Source of the DNA: Chrysaora quinquecirrha
Lineage: Eukaryota > Cnidaria > Scyphozoa > Semaeostomeae > Pelagiidae
Direction: 5' to 3'
DNA length: 64,000 nt
Assembly: GCA_014526335.1 (NCBI GenBank)
Contig: JACTAT010000101.1
Location: 649,948-713,947, forward strand
Each line of letters opens with the position of its first letter. The stretch's first letter is position 1. The notes under the pieces were generated by a model, which worked only from the letters and a program-made list of their open reading frames with translations, was not told the DNA's origin and did not search any database. Below, one piece after another: positions 55,780 to 64,000 of the stretch. Position numbers and translations under genes: made by a program.

Positions 55780-55788
55780 TAAGTTTGG
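55780..55788 (+). repeat. 9-bp target-site duplication, left
   Basis: TAAGTTTGG, identical to 61152-61160, directly outside the element end GGCCAGGTCG. Confidence 0.85.
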
Positions 55789-58700
55789 GGCCAGGTCGAA
55801 AACGCGGAACTCTCGGAACTCTCGGAAATCTCGGAACGGAAAAAATTGCGCAAAAGCTCCCAGTTCCGTGTTTTCGAGTACAGCTCACCTCTACTCGAAA
55901 ACGCGGAACTACATAAAAAACAATATTTACGATATAAAAAACCCAGTTCCGTGTTTTCGAGTACAGCTCACATCTACTCGAAAACGCGGAACTACATAAA
56001 AAACGATATTTACGATATAAAAAACCCAGTTCCGTGTTTTCGAGTACAGGTCACCTCTACTCGAAAACGCGGAACTACATAAAAACAATATTTACGATAT
56101 AAAAAACCCAGTTCCGCGTTTTCGAGTACAGCTCACCTCTACTCGAAAACGCGGAAATACATAAAAAACGATATTTACGATATAAAAAACCCCGTTCCGT
56201 GTTTTCGAGTACAGCTCACCTCTACTCGAAAACGCGGAACTGTTTAAAAACGTTATTTACCATATAAAAAACCCAGTTCCGTGTTTTCGAGTAGATGTGA
56301 GCTGTACTCGAAAACACGGAACTGGGTTTTTTATATCGTAAATATTGTTTTTTATGTAGTTCCGCGTTTTCGAGTAGAGGTGAGCTGTACTCGAAAACAC
56401 GGAACTGGGTTTTTTATATCGTAAATAACGTTTTTACACAGTTCCGCGTTTTCGAGTAGAGGTGAGCTGTACTCGAAAACACGGAACTGGGTTTTTTATA
56501 TCGTAAATAACGTTTTTACACAGTTCCGCGTTTTCGAGTAGAGGTGAGCTGTACTCGAAAACACGGAACTGGGTTTTTTATATGAAAATATGGTTTTTAT
56601 ATAGTTCCGCGTTTTCGAGTAGAGGTGAGCTGTATTCGAAAACACGGAACAGGGTTTTTTATATGAAAATATGGTATTTATATAGTTCCGCGTTTTCGAG
56701 TAGAGGTGACCTGTACTCGAAAACACGGAACTGGGTTTTTTATATCGTAAATATCGTTTTTTATGTAGTTCCGCGTTTTCGAGTAGAGGTGAGCTGTACT
56801 CGAAAACACGGAACTGGGTTTTTTATATCGTAAATATTGTTTTTTATGTAGTTCCGCGTTTTCGAGTAGAGGTGAGCTGTACTCGAAAACACGGAACTGG
56901 GTTTTTTATATCGTAAATAACGTTTTTACACAGTTCCGCGTTTTCGAGTAGAGGTGAGCTGTACTCGAAAACACGGAACTGGGTTTTTTATATCGTAAAT
57001 AACGTTTTTACACAGTTCCGCGTTTTCGAGTAGAGGTGAGCTGTACTCGAAAACACGGAACTGGGTTTTTTATATGAAAATATGGTTTTTATATAGTTCC
57101 GCGTTTTCGAGTAGAGGTGAGCTGTATTCGAAAACACGGAACTAGGTTTTTTATATGAAAATATGGTTTTTATATAGTTCCGCGTTTTCGAGTAGAGGTG
57201 ACCTGTACTCGAAAACACGGAACTGGGTTTTCTATATCGTAAATATCGTTTTTTATGTAGTTCCGCGTTTTCGAGTAGAGGTGAGCTGTACTCGAAAACA
57301 CGGAACTGGGTTTTTTATATCGTAAATAACGTTTTTACACAGTTCCGCGTTTTCGAGTAGAGGTGAGCTGTACTCGAAAACACGGAACTGGGTTTTTTAT
57401 ATGAAAATATGGTTTTTATATAATTCCGCGTTTTCGAGTAGAGGTGACCTGTACTCGAAAACACGGAACTGGGTTTTTTATATCGTAAATATCGTTTTTT
57501 ATGTAGTTCCGCGTTTTCGAGTAGATGTGAGCTGTACTCGAAAACACGGAACTGGGTTTTTTATATCGTAAATATTGTTTTTTATGTAGTTCCGCGTTTT
57601 CGAGTAGAGGTGAGCTGTACTCGAAAACACGGAACTGGGTTTTATATCGTAAAATTGTTTTTATGTAGTTCCGCGTTTTCGAGTAGAGGTGAGCTGTACT
57701 CGAAAACACGGAACTGGGTTTTATATCGTAAATAACGTTTTACACAGTTCCGCGTTTTCGAGTAGAGGTGAGCTGTACTCGAAAACACGGAACTGGGTTT
57801 TATATGAAAATATGGTTTTTATATAGTTCCGCGTTTTCGAGTAGAGGTGAGCTGTATTCGAAAACACGGAACTAGGTTTTTTATATGAAAATATGGTTTT
57901 TATATAGTTCCGCGTTTTCGAGTAGAGGTGAGCTGTACTCGAAAACACGGAACTGGGTTTTTTATATCGTAAATAACGTTTTTACACAGTTCCGCGTTTT
58001 CGAGTAGAGGTGAGCTGTACTCGAAAACACGGAACTGGGTTTTTTATATGAAAATATGGTTTTTATATAATTCCGCGTTTTCGAGTAGAGGTGACCTGTA
58101 CTCGAAAACACGGAACTGGGTTTTTTATATCGTAAATATCGTTTTTTATGTAGTTCCGCGTTTTCGAGTAGATGTGAGCTGTACTCGAAAACACGGAACT
58201 GGGTTTTTTATATCGTAAATATTGTTTTTTATGTAGTTCCGCGTTTTCGAGTAGAGGTGAGCTGTACTCGAAAACACGGAACTGGGTTTTTTATATCGTA
58301 AATATTGTTTTTTATGTAGTTCCGCGTTTTCGAGTAGAGGTGAGCTGTACTCGAAAACACGGAACTGGGTTTTTTATATCGTAAATAACGTTTTTACACA
58401 GTTCCGCGTTTTCGAGTAGAGGTGAGCTGTACTCGAAAACACGGAACTGGGTTTTTTATATCGTAAATAACGTCTTTTACACAGTTCCGCGTTTTCGAGT
58501 AGAGGTGAGCTGTACTCGAAAACACGGAACTGGGTTTTTTATATGAAAATATGGTTTTTATATAATTCCGCGTTTTCGAGTAGAGGTGACCTGTACTCGA
58601 AAACACGGAACTGGGTTTTTTATATCGTAAATATCGTTTTTTATGTAGTTCCGCGTTTTCGAGTAGATGTGAGCTGTACTCGAAAACACGGAACTGGGTT

Positions 58701-61151
58701 TTTTATATCGTAAATAACGTTTTTACACAGTTCCGCGTTTTCGAGTAGAGGTGAGCTGTACTCGAAAACACGGAACTGGGTTTTTTATATGAAAATATGG
58801 TTTTTATATAATTCCGCGTTTTCGAGTAGAGGTGACCTGTACTCGAAAACACGGAACTGGGTTTTCTATATCGTAAATATCGTTTTTTATGTAGTTCCGC
58901 GTTTTCGAGTAGAGGTGAGCTGTACTCGAAAACACGGAACTGGGTTTTTTATATCGTAAATAACGATTTTACACAGTTCCGCGTTTTCGAGTAGAGGTGA
59001 GCTGTACTCGAAAACACGGAACTGGGTTTTTTATATGAAAATATGGTTTTTATATAATTCCGCGTTTTCGAGTAGAGGTGACCTATACTCGAAAACACGG
59101 AACTGGGTTTTTTATATCGTAAATATCGTTTTTTATGTAGTTCCGCGTTTTCGAGTAGAGGTGAGCTGTATTCGAAAACACGGAACTAGGTTTTTTATAT
59201 GAAAATATGGTTTTTACATAGTTCCGCGTTTTCGAGTAGAGGTGACCTGTACTCGAAAACACGGAACTGGGTTTTCTATATCGTAAATATCGTTTTTTAT
59301 GTAGTTCCGCGTTTTCGAGTAGAGGTGAGCTGTACTCGAAAACACGGAACTGGGTTTTTTATATCGTAAATAACGTTTTTACACAGTTCCGCGTTTTCGA
59401 GTAGAGGTGAGCTGTACTCGAAAACACGGAACTGGGTTTTTTATATGAAAATATGGTTTTTATATAATTCCGCGTTTTCGAGTAGAGGTGACCTGTACTC
59501 GAAAACACGGAACTGGGTTTTTTATATCGTAAATATCGTTTTTTATGTAGTTCCGCGTTTTCGAGTAGATGTGAGCTGTACTCGAAAACACGGAACTGGG
59601 TTTTTTATATCGTAAATATTGTTTTTTATGTAGTTCCGCGTTTTCGAGTAGAGGTGAGCTGTACTCGAAAACACGGAACTGGGTTTTTTATATCGTAAAA
59701 ATTGTTTTTTATGTAGTTCCGCGTTTTCGAGTAGAGGTGAGCTGTACTCGAAAACACGGAACTGGGTTTTTTATATCGTAAATAACGTTTTTACACAGTT
59801 CCGCGTTTTCGAGTAGAGGTGAGCTGTACTCGAAAACACGGAACTGGGTTTTTTATATGAAAATATGGTTTTTATATAGTTCCGCGTTTTCGAGTAGAGG
59901 TGAGCTGTATTCGAAAACACGGAACTAGGTTTTTTATATGAAAATATGGTTTTTATATAGTTCCGCGTTTTCGAGTAGAGGTGAGCTGTACTCGAAAACA
60001 CGGAACTGGGTTTTTTATATCGTAAATAACGTTTTTACACAGTTCCGCGTTTTCGAGTAGAGGTGAGCTGTACTCGAAAACACGGAACTGGGTTTTTTAT
60101 ATCGTAAATAACGTTTTTACACAGTTCCGCGTTTTCGAGTAGAGGTGAGCTGTACTCGAAAACACGGAACTGGGTTTTTTATATGAAAATATGGTTTTTA
60201 TATAATTCCGCGTTTTCGAGTAGAGGTGACCTGTACTCGAAAACACGGAACTGGGTTTTTTATATCGTAAATATCGTTTTTTATGTAGTTCCGCGTTTTC
60301 GAGTAGATGTGAGCTGTACTCGAAAACACGGAACTGGGTTTTTTATATCGTAAATATTGTTTTTTATGTAGTTCCGCGTTTTCGAGTAGAGGTGAGCTGT
60401 ACTCGAAAACACGGAACTGGGTTTTTTATATCGTAAATATTGTTTTTTATGTAGTTCCGCGTTTTCGAGTAGAGGTGAGCTGTACTCGAAAACACGGAAC
60501 TGGGTTTTTTATATCGTAAATAACGTTTTTACACAGTTCCGCGTTTTCGAGTAGAGGTGAGCTGTACTCGAAAACACGGAACTGGGTTTTTTATATCGTA
60601 AATAACGTTTTTACACAGTTCCGCGTTTTCGAGTAGAGGTGAGCTGTACTCGAAAACACGGAACTGGGTTTTTTATATGAAAATATGGTTTTTATATAAT
60701 TCCGCGTTTTCGAGTAGAGGTGACCTGTACTCGAAAACACGGAACTGGGTTTTTTATATCGTAAATATCGTTTTTTATGTAGTTCCGCGTTTTCGAGTAG
60801 ATGTGAGCTGTACTCGAAAACACGGAACTGGGTTTTTTATATCGTAAATATTGTTTTTTATGTAGTTCCGCGTTTTCGAGTAGAGGTGAGCTGTACTCGA
60901 AAACACGGAACTGGGTTTTTTATATCGTAAATATTGTTTTTTATGTAGTTCCGCGTTTTCGAGTAGAGGTGACCTGTACTCGAAAACACGGAACTGGGTT
61001 TTTTATATCGTAAATATCGTTTTTTATGTAGTTTTGCGTTTTCGAGTAGAGGTGAGCTGTACTCGAAAACACGGAACTGGGAGCTTTTGCGCAATTTTTT
61101 CCGTTCCGAGATTTCCGAGAGTTCCGAGAGTTCCGCGTTTTCGACCTGGCC
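55789..61151. mobile_element. MULE-like non-autonomous element with interior expanded into a palindromic satellite
   Basis: Terminal inverted repeats run over 80 bp: GGCCAGGTCGAAAACGCGGA on the left, CGTTTTCGACCTGGCC on the right, with CTCGGAACTCTCGGAA and TTGCGCAAAAGCTCCC blocks inside. Both sides carry the 9-bp TSD. The interior is ~63 units of ~83 bp. Each unit is an imperfect hairpin: arms of AGTTCCG(T/C)GTTTTCGAGTA and its partner around a CAGCTCACCT loop, joined by an AT-rich spacer. Five units at the left run one way and about 58 from ~56285 run the other. Nine-bp duplication is typical of Mutator-like elements (inference of class). Open frames through it are repeat products. Confidence 0.9.
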
Positions 61152-61160
61152 TAAGTTTGG
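61152..61160 (+). repeat. 9-bp target-site duplication, right
   Basis: TAAGTTTGG, partner of 55780-55788. Confidence 0.85.
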
Positions 61161-61255
61161 TCGTTCGTTTTTGGGATTTTCGTACAATGTCGGGAAAACA
61201 TGTTCAAACATTTAGTATAATTATGGGTAGGCACTTCTATTTCTGCTCCTTGGGC

Positions 61256-64000
61256 GATATAGGAGTACAAGTATACGTATGATATAGGAGTACAAGTATA
61301 CGTATATACACTAGAGGGCCTTGAAACCTTGAAACCCTTGAAACCTAGGATAGAGGTGTGTGATATAGGAGTACAAGTATACGTATATACACTAGAGGGC
61401 CTTGAAACCTTGAAACCCTTGAAACCTTAGATAGAGGTGTGTGATATAGGAGTACAAGTATACGTATATACACTAGAGGGCCTTGAAACCTTGAAACCCT
61501 TGAAACCTTAGATAGAGGTGTGTGATATAGGAGTACAAGTATACGTATATACACTAGAGGGCCTTGAAACCTTGAAACCCTTGAAACCTTAGATAGAGGT
61601 GTGTGATATAGGAGCACAAGTATACGTATATACACTAGAGGGCCTTGAAACCTTGAAACCCTTGAAACCTAGGATACAGTAGAGGTGTGTGATATAGGAG
61701 TACAAGTATACGTATATACACTAGAGGGCCTTGAAACCTTGAAACCCTTGAAACCTAGGATAGAGGTGTGTGATATAGGAGTACAAGTATACGTATATAC
61801 ACTAGAGGGCCTTGAAACCTTGAAACCCTTGAAACCTTAGATAGAGGTGTGTGATATAGGAGTACAAGTATACGTATATACACTAGAGGGCCTTGAAACC
61901 TTGAAACCCTTGAAACCTTAGATAGAGGTGTGTGATATAGGAGTACAAGTATACGTATATACACTAGAGGGCCTTGAAACCTTGAAACCCTTGAAACCTT
62001 AGATAGAGGTGTGTGATATAGGAGTACAAGTATCGTATATACACTAGAGGGCCTTGAAACCTTGAAACCCTTGAAACCTTAGATAGAGGTGTGTGATATA
62101 GGAGTACAAGTATACGATATACACTAGAGGGCCTTGAAACCTTGAAACCCTTGAAACCTAGGATAGAGGTGTGTGATATAGGAGTACAAGTATACGTATA
62201 TACACTAGAGGGCCTTGAAACCTTGAAACCCTTGAAACCTTAGATAGAGGTGTGTGATATAGGAGTACAAGTATACGTATATACACTAGAGGGCCTTGAA
62301 ACCTTGAAACCCTTGAAACCTTAGATAGAGGTGTGTGATATAGGAGTACAAGTATACGTATATACACTAGAGGGCCTTGAAACCTTGAAACCCTTGAAAC
62401 CTTAGATAGAGGTGTGTGATATAGGAGTACAAGTATACGTATATACACTAGAGGGCCTTGAAACCTTGAAACCCTTGAAACCTTAGATAGAGGTGTGTGA
62501 TATAGGAGTACAAGTATACGTATATACACTAGAGGGCCTTGAAACCTTGAAACCCTTGAAACCTTAGATAGAGGTGTGTGATATAGGAGTACAAGTATAC
62601 GTATATACACTAGAGGGCCTTGAAACCTTGAAACCCTTGAAACCTTAGATAGAGGTGTGTGATATAGGAGCACAAGTATACGTATATACACTAGAGGGCC
62701 TTGAAACCTTGAAACCCTTGAAACCTAGATAGAGGTGTGTGATATAGGAGTACAAGTATACGTATATACACTAGAGGGCCTTGAAACCTTGAAACCCTTG
62801 AAACCTAGATAGAGGTGTGTGATATAGGAGTACAAGTATACGTATATACACTAGAGGGCCTTGAAACCTTGAAACCCTTGAAACCTTAGATAGAGGTGTG
62901 TGATATAGGAGTACAAGTATACGTATATACACTAGAGGGCCTTGAAACCTTGAAACCCTTGAAACCTTAGATAGAGGTGTGTGATATAGGAGTACAAGTA
63001 TACGTATATACACTAGAGGGCCTTGAAACCTTGAAACCCTTGAAACCTTAGATAGAGGTGTGTGATATAGGAGTACAAGTATACGTATATACACTAGAGG
63101 GCCTTGAAACCTTGAAACCCTTGAAACCTTAGATAGAGGTGTGTGATATAGGAGTACAAGTATACGTATATACACTAGAGGGCCTTGAAACCTTGAAACC
63201 CTTGAAACCTTAGATAGAGGTGTGTGATATAGGAGTACAAGTATACGTATATACACTAGAGGGCCTTGAAACCTTGAAACCCTTGAAACCTTAGATAGAG
63301 GTGTGTGATATAGGAGTACAAGTATACGTATATACACTAGAGGGCCTTGAAACCTTGAAACCCTTGAAACCTTAGATAGAGGTGTGTGATATAGGAGTAC
63401 AAGTATCGTATATACACTAGAGGGCCTTGAAACCTTGAAACCCTTGAAACCTTAGATAGAGGTGTGTGATATAGGAGTACAAGTATACGTATATACACTA
63501 GAGGGCCTTGAAACCTTGAAACCCTTGAAACCTTAGATAGAGGTGTGTGATATAGGAGTACAAGTATACGATATACACTAGAGGGCCTTGAAACCTTGAA
63601 ACCCTTGAAACCTTAGATAGAGGTGTGTGATATAGGAGTACAAGTATACGTATATACACTAGAGGGCCTTGAAACCTTGAAACCCTTGAAACCTTAGATA
63701 GAGGTGTGTGATATAGGAGTACAAGTATACGTATATACACTAGAGGGCCTTGAAACCTTGAAACCCTTGAAACCTTAGATAGAGGTGTGTGATATAGGAG
63801 TACAAGTATACGTATATACACTAGAGGGCCTTGAAACCTTGAAACCCTTGAAACCTTAGATAGAGGTGTGTGATATAGGAGTACAAGTATACGATATACA
63901 CTAGAGGGCCTTGAAACCTTGAAACCCTTGAAACCTTAGATAGAGGTGTGTGATATACGAGTACAAGTATACGTATATACACTAGAGGGCCTTGAAACCT
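61256..64000 (+). repeat. 81-bp tandem satellite, ~34 monomers, runs off the window
   Basis: GATATAGGAGTACAAGTATA recurs at 61281, 61362, 61443 and 61524 (81-bp steps) to the end. Each monomer holds three near-copies of CCTTGAAA. A short partial unit starts the array at 61256. A few monomers have 1-bp deletions (e.g. TATCGTATATACAC near 62031) or insertions (near 61673). Confidence 0.95.

Noticed and set aside
55850..61075. Resemblance to a CRISPR array (palindromic repeats with spacers)
   Set aside because: The spacers fall into a few recurring classes and are not unique, the array is bounded by TIRs and TSDs, and the context is animal DNA.
55846..61211. Open frames repeating SSTAHLYSKTRNYIKTIFSY
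   Set aside because: Products of the palindromic satellite; the same peptide appears on both strands where orientation flips.
61345..63821. Minus-strand open frames repeating YIRILVLLYHTPLSKVSRVS
   Set aside because: They follow exactly from an 81-bp repeat period; single-base indels in some monomers break the frame, and no start or splice context exists.

Overview
The window looks like nuclear DNA from an early-branching, cnidarian-like metazoan. This is judged from spliced genes with GT-AG introns, a Dachshund/Ski-type gene, animal LINE and Penelope retroelements, and abundant MITEs and satellites; the species cannot be fixed from sequence alone. No prokaryotic genes, CRISPR array or rRNA/tRNA gene was seen. 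Gene density is low and most of the window is transposon or satellite DNA.

Layout. (1) About 1.6-19.6 kb: one plus-strand gene whose large first coding exon carries four tandem DACHbox/SKI-SNO-like modules. Small phase-1 exons then give a Dachshund-like C-terminal coiled coil and a stop at 19593-19595. (2) Its 13.5-kb third intron holds a ~10.5-kb DNA transposon (6646-17190) with ~970-bp terminal inverted repeats made of 20-30-bp words. The transposon encodes a seven-finger C2H2 protein on the minus strand and, divergently, a long multi-exon protein with an embedded YqaJ/lambda-exonuclease-type nuclease; this copy is frameshifted. (3) 21.3-27.5 kb: a 192-bp satellite of ~32 copies, with older relatives at 27.5-31.2, 33.7-34.0 and 42.7 kb. 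(4) 28.4-34.6 kb: composite repeats, a TTAA-flanked MITE, a TA-flanked MITE and a dead LINE with ~250-bp flanking duplications that is itself interrupted by a MITE with 8-bp target duplication. (5) 35.5-49.1 kb: a small family of intronless type II membrane proteins resembling GT-A glycosyltransferases (two long copies, one deleted pseudogene, one fragment), mixed with a decayed second copy of the intron transposon (38.6-41.3 kb), a Penelope-like GIY-YIG remnant, and a five-level nest of elements (43.08-46.88 kb). (6) 49-55.6 kb: several MITEs, one unassigned conserved-looking last exon, and hAT-like elements. (7) 55.8-61.15 kb: one element with perfect 9-bp target duplications whose interior has grown into ~63 palindromic ~83-bp units. 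(8) 61.26 kb to the end: an 81-bp satellite.

A theme runs through the window. Many short elements share general terminal features but carry their own reiterated internal word, concordant at both ends and inside. This is the pattern expected if transposase-binding subterminal repeats diversify and homogenise within each element. Nested insertions with recognisable empty sites elsewhere in the window allow several element boundaries to be set to the base.
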